A stretch of DNA of 64,000 nt. It comes from Ignelater luminosus (Eukaryota; Arthropoda; Insecta; Coleoptera; Elateridae). Both the position numbers and the translations under genes were made by a program. Under the pieces are notes generated by a model. That model was not told the origin of the DNA. It did no database searches and saw only the letters and a list, made by a program, of their open reading frames with translations. Position 1 is the stretch's first letter. Every line of letters begins with the position of its first letter. Of the stretch, positions 21,976 to 34,600 are shown piece by piece. The DNA is taken from contig VTPC01090701.1 in NCBI GenBank assembly GCA_011009095.1, forward strand, positions 186,001 through 250,000. Direction: 5' to 3'.

Positions 21976-24900
21976 TAAGTTTATCTCCAGTTGGGCGAGG
22001 TCGGACCGGGTCTGGAAATCTTGGCCCGTGCAGAGTTCGTTTGTGTATTTCTTCTTTTTCTTTAGATTGTGCTGTTGCAGAATCATTGGCCAGTTTATTA
22101 TAGTACAAGGTTTTATTGATGTTTTTCTTCCGTAACTGTCTTTTCTTTTTTGCTTCTATAAAGGCAACTGTATATGTATTTATAACATTCTATGTTTTCA
22201 AATATTTCATTTGTCTATTTTATTTTCTCCCCATTGCACTTTTTATGTTTTAATTCCCTGAGCACCCTTCATGATGATTTTTGTCGTTGATTACATCTAT
22301 CCGGTTTCGAAGCTTTGTGCAAAAATTCTGACTTAATTCGTACCAAGAGATTCGATATTGAAAAGTTAGATAATTTTGATCGGGAAAGTAAAGCTTTTCT
22401 GTTAAGCTTTGCGTTTGTGTAATTTCCAGATACTTTCCATCCTGTTTATTACTATAGGCTCGATTGCAGGTTTTGGACGACTTCATATTTTCAACTTGGT
22501 ATTACTTTTGTTTTTTGTTTACATAGTCTACCTAGCGTTCAACAAGTAAAAGTTAGGTTCATCAAAACAAAAATCTCGAAGAGCGAACCGCATTGTGAAC
22601 AATGAGAAGAATTATATCTAAATGATCTAGGGATTCTTAATGTGAGAAATTTTTATTTGTTTTACGGAAAGAAGCCGCAAAACAGTACTAGAGATAGAAG
22701 GAAACCAGGAAAAAAAATGACGAGAAAATGAATTGCACCTAAGATGCAAGATTCGTTTTTCATCAAAGTTTTGCTTTCCTTAGAAAGAATTTTGAACTCC
22801 CTCCCTTAATAGGAGTAATGAAGACAGACGACAGTTTAATTTAAAATGCAATATAGTACTTGTTTATTGTTTAGCTGTTAATGGAGCAATTTTTGAAAAT
22901 TTGCTGTAAATACAGAAATCTATAACTTCTTCCCTTTTACTGTTTTGTAACAGATATGCATGAATAAGTAATGTTGCAATTTATCTGGAGGACATTTTTA
23001 CAGTTAAGTAATGAAGTTTGTATCCGCATAAAATAATAATACATCATAAAACACAATGCATTGTTGTCTTAGTAGGCAAGGCAATTTAACTCATCATAAA
23101 CATAGCATCTTGGGTGAAATTCACTGTATACTTGATAAAACAATGTCAAATATGACATCAAGGGTCTCTAGTCTGATCTTATAATATGTTAGCATATTAA
23201 GTGCTTTGAATTCTTGGAGCGTTCATTTTGTTCTCGTGACCTAATTCCTCTCGACTCCTGCCTATTTCCAAAGCTCAAGGAGAACCTAGAACGCAAAGTT
23301 AGAAAACTAATTAATTTTTTGTTAGTTTAAGTTTCCTGTAAAGCCTCATCGAAATAATCTGCAAATACCTAATTTAGAAAATTACATTATGATTTTAAAC
23401 CAACCTAATTTTATATTCTAAAACGGCATCGCAACTTTTATTATATCTTAATTGAATCTCTATAAACTTGATATTTACAACACTTGCTGTGTATAGATCT
23501 CGAGACCTTCCCAAGATCAAGATCAAGCATTACAGTTCAATTCCATTTGGACAATTTTATAGTTGTATTTGAAACTGTTTCTTCCACTACATAAATGAAA
23601 TAGATATCAAATTTGATACCAGCTTCACAAGAGAATTTTTCTCTTGGCGGTACGTGTGTAGATGTGGATAGAGTTTCTGTTACTCCGCGTTGTTCCTCTG
23701 TTTGAAAATTGTACTTGTTTTAATTCCCTTGTCTTAAAACAAAAAAGTTTTATTTTTAATTATCGTTGGGCTTTTATTTATCTTTTGTTTTTGTTTTATC
23801 TTTAGAATCTCTTTTCTATTACTCCTTGTTTAACTATCTTTAACTTAGCTATAACTTTGTTGAGATTTCTTTATTGTTAGACGCGTACGAAATAAAACAG
23901 GTAAGTTTATTTAAAAGCGGTGGCTCGGAATAAGTGATGATGATGATGACCTGATGAATCTTTGTGATTCTTGAAGAGATGCTGTCGAACTCGACGAGCT
24001 CAACTTTGGTAATTCTAATTGATTGGCTCAGAAACTTACTAGTCCGGTGAGTTGATTGAACTCACTGTAGCAATACTGGCTGATCCTTAGTGATTGCTGC
24101 TGGACCTGCTAAGAACCTGGAAGTCTGAAGTGGCCCTATACAGCTTTCATTTCAGTGGAGTGGGATAGCAAATCAGCCAATGAAATCTTCCATTTGGTAA
24201 CATTATATTCCTTGCTGCATCATGGTCATTCTGGCTCTTTCAGGATAGCTTGTTTTCCTATTTGTGTAGAAGTTTCATTTACTTTCCACCTGAGTGTGTT
24301 TGTTGTACCAGGATATTTTCTGTCTTGCTCTTACTCTTTTTTCTTCTCTATTCTCTTGATTTCAAATGCAGATGATGTTTGATCTTAATTATTGCTTAGT
24401 GCTTCTGTTCTAATTTTCTTACCATCACACATCTTGTCGGTTCTAACGCGAATTGCGGCATAAATTGTTACCCGTTCTAGTACACGTTAGTTTTTTAGAT
24501 AAATTAGGTAATGATAGTGAGGAACTTGCTTGTGATTGTATACATTCTTGGTTCTCTTCTGCTCTGGTATTGTAATTAGTAATTTTCTTCAGTTGCTTAT
24601 TTCTAGTAGGGTTCTAGGCTATGGCCACCATATTTTTATGGATCAGGAAGATTGATTTGTCGAATTTGATTTCTTTATTGTATAGAATGTGACTAAAAGT
24701 TTTGCAACTTCCATTCAATATCTGGAAACTCCAGTCTACAACTGTTTACAGTCGGAACCACAAATCGCATATATTTTGACCAAACTGCTAAACGAGCTGC
24801 TTTACATGAAATGGGTACAGATCAGTATTTCTCAGTTTTTATGGATTTGTGGATTCACAAACAGAATCTTACAGACTACATGAGAATTAAGCAGTTGAGG

Positions 24901-25562
24901 CCTGAGACTTTCTTGATATCTTCTTAAATAAAGTTTTACTATTAGTTTTAAATACTATATGAAAGAATCAAGTGCTACTGAACTTCAGATCACAATATTG
25001 AGAAGGGCAAAACAGAATTACTAGAGATAAACAAACTGCAAAGTTGTTTTACATGTGGTTTTTACTTAGTTCAGTGAAATCTAAATTTTGCGTCATTTAA
25101 TTCCGTGTTATTTGTTCATCTTCAGTGTCTGTAACTTATCTTAAGCAGAGAACTTTGGTGTGTGATGAAGTTTGGCCCTTCTAGTAAAATTTCAAACATT
25201 ACGCTTTAAATTGGAAAAAAAACTTGCACCGATTGTCAACCAATCTCTTATCGAAGAAACTAGCTCCAAATCAATCACAGTTTTCATTAACCCTTTTGTT
25301 TTCGACGCGATGGTTATTGAAACTGCGACAAGAGCGTGTTAACCAATACGACTGTGATTTACAGATTGAATCTAAATAGAAATGTCAACCTGTAACGATC
25401 TTGAACCTTTTTAGGTGGCTGAGACTGTTTAGGCCGCCCATATTCTTCCTTAAGTTAACTTAAGTCTTTTTTTTCTTATTATCAAGTTCGACGCAGTATT
25501 GCCTTTGCCCTGGATTAGAATTTTCGAAATACCAAGAAGTATTGACAAAACACTTGCGCGTA
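21976..25562. other. Noncoding stretch
   Basis: No recognisable gene, RNA or element. There is a GATGATGATGATG run at about 23936-23949. Short frames (60-90 codons) are unrecognised. Confidence 0.5.
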
Positions 25563-25564
25563 TA

Positions 25565-26450
25565 CAGTGTGTCCACATTTCGATGCTCACTATTGGGATC
25601 TCAGAAACTGTAAGAGATACGAAATCGGTTAAATTAGATAAGTTTTGGCTATTTTGGAGATCAGTTTACTTATGCTTTTGTTTTTTCAAAAAAGTTTACG
25701 GCTTACTAGATATTTGCTAAAAACGAAATTTTCTTATTCTTTTTAAAGTGGAATATCTCAGGAACGAGCAAAGATAGAAAAGAACAGCAAAGAGGATGTT
25801 TTAGAGAATTTACTCCGAAACACAAAAAAATTATTTTCGCAATTGTTTTTTGCTTTATTTCGGTTAAACGTAAATCCAAATTTTTTCTAATGGAAAACCT
25901 ACTAGATTTCCATATTACTGAACTACACGCCTTAAATGTGATACATGGTTTGACATTGCTATTCTTTTGTTTTACCGAGTTATGAAGTGAAAATTATTTT
26001 TCATCATAGTATGCTATGACATCTAATACACAAAGTCGTGGAGTTTTATTAAAGAAATTCATTTGTTATGCAAAAATTGCTAAAACAAAATAAATATGCT
26101 TTTATGGGGCATTAGATGCTTATTTGGTGCTATCTGTGAATGCTCAGTAAAGTATCTTAAAAGCGTCTTTTGTTTTGTTTTAGCAATTGTTACATAACAA
26201 ATGTAATTTATCTGACAAAAACCATTGATTTTCATATGTTTAAAGCCATGGCACACTAAGTGGGAAATGCTTTTTATTTAAAAAAAAATAAGATAATTTT
26301 GTTTTTTCGCAAATATCTATTAAGCCGTGAATTTTTTTTGAAAAAAACAACTGATCTCCAAAATAGCCAAATTTTTTCTAATTTAACCGACTTCGTATCT
26401 CTTACCATTTCTGAAATCCCAATAGTGAGCATCGAAATGTGGACACACTG
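25565..26450. mobile_element. Complete foldback element with arms of about 200 bases, flanked by TA
   Basis: The left arm (25565 to about 25760) and right arm (26450 down to about 26265) are inverted copies. Both start CAGTGTGTCCACATTTCGAT and run through GCTCACTATTGGGAT, GAGATACGAARTCGGTTAAA, GGCTATTTTGGAGATCAGTT and AGATATTTGC. A second, internal inverted pair lies further in: TTTGTTATGCAAAAATTGCT near 26060 and AGCAATTGTTACATAACAAA near 26190. The ends are flanked by TA on both sides (25563-25564 and 26451-26452), and CAGTG...CACTG ends with TA duplication fit Tc1/mariner-type non-autonomous elements. No transposase is encoded. The mirrored reading frames (VHISMLTIGIS in both arms) arise from the inverted repeat. 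Confidence 0.85.
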
Positions 26451-26452
26451 TA

Positions 26453-29400
26453 GATGGGTTTCACGTGCCAAATCCTTGGGTTTGAGTATTGATTAGACTG
26501 GAGTATTTTAGGTTTTGAACTTACGCCAGTGTTGGGTTTTTTGTATATCTTTGGAGTGACAAGCTCCAGACTAATAACACTTCTTAAATTGTAGCAAAAA
26601 TGTTATTTCGATAGAGCACACAGCATCTTTTATTGATAAGTATTTCAAGTATATGTTACGTATTCTCGTATAAAACGGTACCTACACTAGTATTGTTTAC
26701 TTAATTTGCCGCGACTACTACTATCAGTTCCGTTATCGTCTAAATGCACAACTTGTATTTGCTTTTTGTTATCCTCTAAAAATTGTATTTGTAATATCTG
26801 ATTAAGTTTTTTTCTTTCTTTTTTATTATTTTATGGTTTTCAAATACGTGACCTGAGATTTAATTTTTGGAATGAAATAAGGTAAGTACAGTCAAGATAT
26901 GTCTTGAATACTTATACGATCAAAGTAAGAGTCACGCCGTTTATGAAAATAGTAAAGACAAAAACTTTGCTATTTTCAAACTTCTTTAAATCAATAAGGA
27001 GCAATATACAGGGCTTATTAGGGTAAATCATAATATTTAAAAATTCTCCAGATAGTCAAAAATATTTCCATTAATTTTTGTGTACCTAATCACTAATCAG
27101 TAATGAAGCAAGTAAACAAACAAATTTCTTTGTAACTAATTTTATCAGATTTAACGATTAATTCAGGAATGTATAAATCGGTATGTTATCTTAGTCCTTA
27201 TCTGCATTTGAATTTCATTTTGTTATCAAAACTTGAATTATTTTTATCGTTCAAGTACTATATTTTAGGAAATTTGATGTAAAGGTTACTCATTTGGCAA
27301 CATGAAATTAATAAACAGTAAAACTACCACTTTATGGTGAAATTGAAGAAAGGTCACAAAATGAAATTTACATCGCTAACATGTAATAACAATAGTAATC
27401 ATTTCAGCCGATTGGTTATTTATTTAGTAATCTATAAATATATAAAGATCTCATAAAAAATTTTATAAATAAAAGTTTTAGTATTTTCTTCGCATTTTAT
27501 TACTCTATAACTTTATTATGTTCCATAAATAATTGCTAACTGATTACCCGATAAAATACAAAAGACTTCTGAATGGAATGCATTGTTTATAAAATGATTA
27601 TTATTAGACGGGATGGTTATATTTTGATAATTCTATGTATGTAATGTAGTATGTATGTATACTAAATAGTGAATCAAAAATACAATTTGTATCTCTTTAA
27701 GAAAGAAAAGATGTTACTGCAAGTATTCAAAATAAAAGCAAACTAAAATAGAATTATCATTATTTACGAATTCCTGATTTGGTTCGATTCGATTTGATAA
27801 TAAAAGATTAAATGAATAAACCTTTTTGGATTGCCACATCATAATTATTATTATGCAGAAATACTATAAGTCATAGTTGCTGTAATAAATATGAAAATTT
27901 AAACTTATTCAGTCTCCTATACAGATTTTACACAAACGAACATTTTGAAAATGACTATGTAACTGTAAATTAAGGTAACTAAAGAGCACGTAAAACCAAG
28001 TCTCTTCTTACAATCAATTCGATTATATTCGCCTGTCAGAAAGTTGCACTACAACTAGTTTTGGACCACCTGAAGCTTTAAGATAATAATAGAAACCAAA
28101 AATATTCTTAGGTACTTCCTGTTTTAAAAGTATTTGATAGTAGACGCTGAAAACTTTGAGTAGATTATAATCCAATTAAGATTCTAGATGACTCTTTTCA
28201 AGTTTAATTAGGCAGTAAATCGTACTTTTTACAAAATCGGATGTGTAAAACACCGAAGCAGTCATGGAGTAAATCTGAGGCTGTAAACAAGACAAAAAGA
28301 AAATTTTATGTAAATCTCAGCCTCATGCAACTTAAATTACGTGAGGCTGTTGAAGTCTTGTAGCTCTGAGCACGCAGTCAAATCACTGGTGTTTGAAAGC
28401 ACAATGTAATAAATAGAAATTGGAAAATATGCAAGAAAATTCAAAATATGCGCATATGTATGCACTGATCTTTTATAAAATATGCAGACGAAATAAGGAT
28501 TGTAACGTAACTTTGCATTACATAGTTAATCTAGTTTAACTATAAGACGCTATTGGTCTTATGCCGGCTAAACTAAGTGGAAGGCCTTGAGCGGGAATAA
28601 GGAAGTCATACATACAATAAAACACCAAAAAGACATTTAATACATACGTATATTGAAGGAAAGGGAACAAAATCAGTTTAAAAATGTGCGTCAATGTTTT
28701 TCTTAAAAAAGAAACAAAAACAATCACAAGATACCACGAAGATCCTGCCCCCCAGAAGTTACAGCGTTGTATTTAGAGACGGGATGAATCTGTAACAAAC
28801 TACGTGAAAAAAACTCCTCTTAACCCACGCAACTAGTTGTTAAGATATCATACCCACAGGCACCTCATTCTTCATGAATCGACCAAAAGCTTCCATTCGG
28901 AACGAAGATAAAATTTCCAAGCCAGATAGGTTTGCTTAGCCTTTCACGGCGACTCAAAAAAATTTTCCTGGTGTGTGAGGAAAATTTCGATAAAACAAAA
29001 CTCCAAATTCACATTGTGTGGTAACAATCTAAAGAAAAAAACAAAAGTCTCCCATGAGACCAAAAAAAGCAAAACAAGTCTACTTACCCTGGCTTGATAG
29101 AGGCTTGTCACAAACTTAGAAATTTTAACATAATCAGAGAAACCGCCTAGAAGAAGTCTTCCGCCCTACTAAAGTTTTCCCAGCTCGAAGAGAATCTAAG
29201 ACCTGCCTCGTGGCAAACTCGAGCCAATCAAAAATCCCGGATTTTAAAAGTTAAAATATTTAAATAAACAACATAAGACTTGGAGATGAAAATTCTGATA
29301 AACAACAATATGATTAAGCAGTAATATTAAGGTAACAATCGATAAGATCTCACATCCCACGAGGACATAATTGTAAATTACAATTTAAAGTTAATAAGCA

Positions 29401-30065
29401 TACAAATGAGCTGGTATAGAAATGTCAACTTTAATTCATTTTGACCAAAAACCAAACCAAAAACAAAAGATGAAGCACACATGGGCTACCTTTAGAAAAA
29501 TGAACAAGTAAGTTTTAACCTCTATCAAATTACAACTGAACACTTATCCTAATCTCATATACAAAACGTGAGGAAAGTGGAAAAATAATAATTAAAGAAG
29601 AAATCTAAATTACAATTACTAAGTTGTAATAAGAAAAACCAACCCTTATGAAATTGATAATTAGATCTATACTGAAGTAAAGGCCAAAGCAGTGAAAGTT
29701 CAAAATACTGCAATAATAAAAATAAATTTAAATGTTTGAAGAATTATACCATATGTGTCGCTTGCTATGATAAATAAAATTGAACAGTGGATCAACGCTA
29801 AATTGACTTCAAAATTAAAGAAGCTACTAAAAAAGGTAATCAACGTATCCGTATGAACTCACAGCTAGTACAAAACCTCTTCAACAAGAGAAAGCTACAA
29901 AAAAAATACAAAATTACTTCCACAGCACAGATTAAATACCACACATCTAACGGAAACAAAAATTGAACGTTACAGGATATACGCAGCAAAACATTTTAAG
30001 GGTGATAAACTTTAAAAATATGAATAATACATTTACACACTTAGTTTTTAAAAAATATAATTTTT
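26453..30065. other. Noncoding stretch
   Basis: AT-rich to about 28730, then a slightly GC-richer part (28740-29240) with no recognised family. A perfect 10-base hairpin, AAATTTTCCT-ggtgtgtg-AGGAAAATTT, lies at 28960-28987. No gene is supported. Confidence 0.5.
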
Positions 30066-30443
30066 CCACGTTTGTTAAAAAAAGTGCAACTTTTTCATTA
30101 ATGTTTGTTTATAAAGGATGCGTTTGTTTCATCGCATTTGAGTGAAAAAAAGTATCGTAACGTGTCATTTTTTAACGCAAAATATTTAAACACAAAACGT
30201 AGAAAGTTGCCGTTGCTATGATACACATTAATTGTACATTTAATATCAATGTTTTTAAATAAAAATCTGTTTTTGAGGTAGGTAGTTCTTGATTTTTATT
30301 ACGAACGTTTTGTATGCAATTCGTGAGTAAAGTTACTTTTTTACATTTGGCTGTTTTGCACACTCGCCTTTGGCTCGTGCGGCAAACTTTCCTTCTCGTG
30401 AAAAAAAGATACACTTTACTCACTTGTTGTATAAATAACTATT
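30066..30443 (+). repeat. Dispersed repeat, copy B, ending in a nested hairpin
   Basis: Second copy of the family at 12300-12742, same orientation. It has one 40-45-base unit where copy A has two, and a different 60-base insert in the middle (about 30230-30280). The foldback end is kept: GTATGCAATTCGTGAGTAAA (from 30312) against TTTACTCACTTGTTGTATA (to 30433), with the inner pair GCACTCGCC and GGCTCGTGC. The latter is unchanged between copies while only its loop differs (TAC in A, TTT in B, counting the bases between the arms). Confidence 0.8.
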
Positions 30444-30498
30444 TCTTATGTATATTATAAATCCGATATTCTTCATAATTAACTTAACTTATATAACA

Positions 30499-31016
30499 TT
30501 ACATAATCGGTGCTTCTAATTTTGAAATTGTATTCGTTACGAAACTGTAATTGCATTTAATAAAAGTCAACTGATGCTGATGAGGCAATTCCGAAGATTG
30601 CAGCAGCTTTCTGCATTTCTGTATAGCAATGCTATTATCTGCCAATTGAAGAACAATGATTTTTAAACCTTTAAAAGTTGTCTGCGTGCAAAATCGCAGC
30701 CTCAATCCATGTACCCCATCTAGTACTTATTGGTTATAGGAGTAGTGGTAGCTAAACAGAATATATGAATCCGATTAGAATAGAATTAGATTTTGTCAGA
30801 TACCATAAGCAGAACCTTTTCTGAAGGTACACTTTCCTGCAAAAAGAATGATGGCAAGCCTTCTTTAATATTGGTTTTATCCAGCTCTTTAGAGCAAATT
30901 AAATAGGAACGATTCGGTTGATCTCCTGCATGAACACCTACGAATAAGTCAGCAACATAACGACCACAGTTATCTGTAGTTTCGTCAACAAGAAAAAACT
31001 TTACCGCAAATGTTAA
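30499..31016 (-). pseudogene. hAT-like transposase remnant
   Basis: The first minus-strand piece (about 31016-30786) reads FFLVDETTDNCGRYVADLFV, then KELDKTNI and SEKVLLMVSDKI. I recall DETTD-x-x-GRYVA as the start of the catalytic region in a large group of insect hAT-family transposases. A deletion follows, then at about 30720 comes TRWGTWIEAAILHADNF, the family's TRWGTW block. A frameshift leads into the last piece (30705-30499): LQLADNSIAIQKCRKLL, then KCNYSFVTNTISKLEA. N-terminal zinc finger, later catalytic residues and dimerisation region are absent. The family call rests on remembered motifs; DETTD and TRWGTW in the right order make it fairly firm. Confidence 0.72.
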
Positions 31017-31433
31017 CTTGAATACACATACTTAGCATTTTCTTAATAGCAACATTAGGATTTTGAAAATTTTAATGATATGCACAGGTTAAAGAATATT
31101 CATTTTGCATAAAACCCTAACTCTAGTAATAAATAGTGAACATAGAGGGAGTGTCCTTTTTAGACGTCAGTCTCAACTAAAATCTTCTCAGTTTTTGAGT
31201 TAAATGGAGACTTCCTCGTTGCTTAAGCTTGCACACTCGCAAAACTTACTTTTTACCATTTTGCTTTTTACCTTCTAAAAAGATGTCTTATTCTGAGGGC
31301 CCAGTAGACCCAATGCAAGAATCTCAAGAGAATAGTCATTTGGAAGAGTGTTCTGCCCCCAGAATACAAGAATACGTTAGGTTATGTTAGTGTGCCTTGA
31401 TATTGTTTTCATAAATGTCATTTTTCTAATGGG
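31017..31433. other. Noncoding stretch with a short exon-like frame
   Basis: An ATG at 31283 on the plus strand opens a 35-codon frame (MSYSEGPVDPMQESQENSHL at its start) whose acidic, non-AT-driven composition is unlike nearby chance frames. It ends at a TAG near 31390. Two TCAGTY initiator-like sites lie about 95-115 bases upstream. It might be a first exon or upstream frame, but nothing downstream confirms a gene. Confidence 0.2.
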
Positions 31434-31624
31434 TAGAGTGACGACACATTTGTCAAATAAGAGAGACAAAAATATACGTTAGCTTTCTACTCGCATGGCG
31501 AGTGTAAAGGATAGAAAAAGTATTTACTGTTAAAATTCTTCTTCTTTTCTTTACACCCACGGTGCGGGCAGAGAGTTAACGTATATTCTTGTCTCTCTTA
31601 TTTGACAAGCGTGGCACCACTCTA
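31434..31624. mobile_element. Near-palindromic MITE-like element flanked by TA
   Basis: The whole 191 bases fold on themselves. The left arm from TAGAGTG (31434) and the right arm ending CACTCTA (31624) match over about 87 bases with no long indel, around a 17-base centre (31521-31537). Perfectly paired blocks include TTGTCAAATAAGAGAGACAA, AATATACGTTA and GTGTAAAG. The outermost TA on each side could be a TA target duplication, as in Tc1/mariner-type elements. It has no coding capacity. A transcript from either strand would form a long hairpin. Confidence 0.75.
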
Positions 31625-31639
31625 GCACTATCTCTGCAC

Positions 31640-34600
31640 CCTACCTGATACAATTAATTTATTGAAGGGACCTATTTTGTCCACTCTCATCGGCTTTAGG
31701 ATTTGAATACCTACAAGGATATTGTCGAAATCGTGTCAAATTCTTGAACCCAGTGCATCTCACATCTTGCTTTACACAACACGCAAATTTAGACTTTTGT
31801 TAGGTTTTTTTGAAATGCATCTCCAGATCAAGAAATATCTACTATTCTCTCATTTTCCAATCGATCGACGCTTTAGTTTGCTTTCAGTACCTTAACTTTA
31901 TTTGAGATGATTTAGACCAAACAATGAAATAGTTATTGATCCACAATTCGTTGTATTTACAATTTTATTGAGAAAGGCCAAGAAACTGGAACCTACTGGT
32001 ACTGGAAGTATTATTTTCGGTTTATACAAAACAAAAAGTACGTTTTTTGCTCACGTTTTTCCTGAAGGCATCAATGCCAGCATCAATATAACACTATTTG
32101 TAAATACAATGATGTAAAATGAAAAGAAAATGTCTGATTACTGCACTTTATAATACCTAAAAACAGATTTTGATAATTCGTGCACAATACGTAGTGGTCT
32201 AGTGATTCAAAATGTATGTCTTTTTGACGAATCAAAACCTTACAACACCTTGTCTTGAAAATGAAAGAATGTGAAATTAAGATGAGACCTATCTGCATTA
32301 GAAATTGTTGAAGAATGTCCAAAGACGGCGTTTTTGTATAACTTCTAATTGTTATAGCTCAAAAGAAAGACGATGGTTGATCTAATTTGTGACGACCAAA
32401 AAGGATATCGTCTGGAGGAGTTGCAATGCAGATAAAGAGCGAACGGCTACACTGATGTTAGTCTGGCACTCAAAAAGAATGTGGAACGTAGAATTGAGAT
32501 GTTTCCGAGGCATCGAAACTCTGGTAGGTATTCTGTCTCTTGAGACGGGATGGAAATCAGATCAAAATCTTTAGTAGTAACTGGAGAGCATCATCAAAAC
32601 TAGGCTGTTTGTTTAAATCTCTGCTTGAAAGTTAGTTTTTTTTTGCGGATTAATTTGCGTTTATGCGAGCCAAGTTTTTCCCCTGCTGTAAAGAACATTT
32701 GTAGATGGCGAAACTCGACATTCTCAAAACATTATAACAGAAGAACGGCTACGTAAACGTTGAATCATAGCGAACAAAAACATTTGGTTTCCCAAATTCT
32801 CAAACATTCGAGTTTTCGATTTCAGAAAAAAGAAATCAAAATCGAATGAAACCTTTGTTGGTTAGGAAGTTTGGAGAAATGTCTAAAGATTCTCGCAGCT
32901 CAAGAATGTTGGGATGTTGTAAAATATAAAAGTAGGATTTTGGAAGGCATCAACACATTGAACTTTTGTGTATTGGGAAAGAATGGCAGTTATATCTTAA
33001 TGAAGCTTCCTTCTTAGAGCTTACGCGAGAAAATCTAAGAAATAGAATGTTTCTACAATACTTAGTTATTTTAACTCAGCAGTAGTTAAGTTTGATCTCG
33101 AAGCGTGATAAACCGCAAAGATACTGCGTCGTTTTTGAAGCATCAAAATGCTGACAATTCGTTTCCAATTCTGTAACTTAAAGTTGTTAAAGTCACTTAT
33201 CTGCATTGCTTAGTAACCACTTTGAGTTCCAGAATTGGGGGAAATGTCTTGAAACCAAAGCATATGGAATGAAACCTTTTCGTTAGAAATTGTGGAGAAA
33301 TATCCAAAAAAATGGTAAGTTTTCACAATTTGCAATCGTTATAATTGGAAAACAACTGCTTTGACTTCAATGCATGGCGATAAAAAAATATTCAGTCTGA
33401 TAAAGTTGAAGTGGAGATTTACAGATCACTGTAAATTCGGTTTTGTTAGATTGTGAAGTCTCCAAACATTTACAAATTTATTTGATGCCAGCTTTTTATA
33501 ATTTTAGAATTTTAGATGAACTGTTACAAAATTTGATTTTCTCAACTGCATTTGCGACCTTAATTTTAACTTTTTAAATAATTAAATTATGGAAAAGCTC
33601 GACTTAATTAGAACACCCTGTATAATGTTTGTAAGAAGTGTATTGATGAGAATTTATGTTCTACATATGCGGATCTATTTCTTCTAATGTGGATTACATT
33701 AAGTAAATTATTTCGAAGTAAATAAACCTTAAATTTTGCTTTCTTCATTATTTTTGCAAATCAAAAGAAATAAATTGCAACAACACATAAAAACAGGCGC
33801 TAACGAACTAAAAATACTTGGAGCACAACCAACAAACGATTAATGAAGAGAATGTGTTTTTCTGAGCGAGGCATGACATTATAATTTGTTTATTTCTTAC
33901 GTGATTTCACTAATTTTATTTATTATAGGATTACAATTATTTAAAACACAAAAAACAGGTTGCATTCTTTTTGTTACTCTTATGATACTTATTTTGAATG
34001 ACAACGTTACATTATCCATAAAAAGTTCTTGCACCAACTGTAATTTTACAGATAGTATTGTACGTGCAAGAATTTGTGTATTATTATTGTTGTTATTATT
34101 ATTACCACAATCGTCTTTTTTTTTTATTCATCAAGATAATTTGCAAGTATGTGAGAAACAAAGAATACGGAAAAATTGTTTTTGCACATCTTTGTTTGCA
34201 ATGCCCAACGCAAGCACAGCTAGCTAGAGGTTATTAAAAAAAACTGCAAAATTAATTAAAATGAGTTTTCTGTGAAGGTGATATCTATTCTTAAATTATT
34301 TTCGAAGTACCGTACACCATAATAATCACACGGCATTTAATGATAATAATAATTATTATAATACAGTAATAATAAATAATTGTCACGCGAATGTTAGTTA
34401 TTATGAAGGCCTACTGATCTTGCATTTATTGAAAACCAATCGAGAGTTGCCAAGTAAGAACTGACATGCAATTCACGTCAGTTTTCGAGTTCAAGACACG
34501 TATAGCACTGGTTCAGGAAGTTTTCTAATTAAATTATAAACTACGTGTATAGTCTGTTTGGTTTACTTATGGTTCAGGGTAAGATGCACCTAATTTTTAA

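Noticed and set aside
25449..25464. Perfect 16-base palindrome CTTAAGTTAACTTAAG
   Set aside because: One or more palindromes of this size are expected by chance in 64 kb of AT-rich DNA.
33886..34227. 113-codon plus-strand frame with hydrophobic segments
   Set aside because: It is leucine/phenylalanine-rich because it crosses a TTA/TTG low-complexity run. One or two frames of this length are expected by chance at this base composition, and no family matches.
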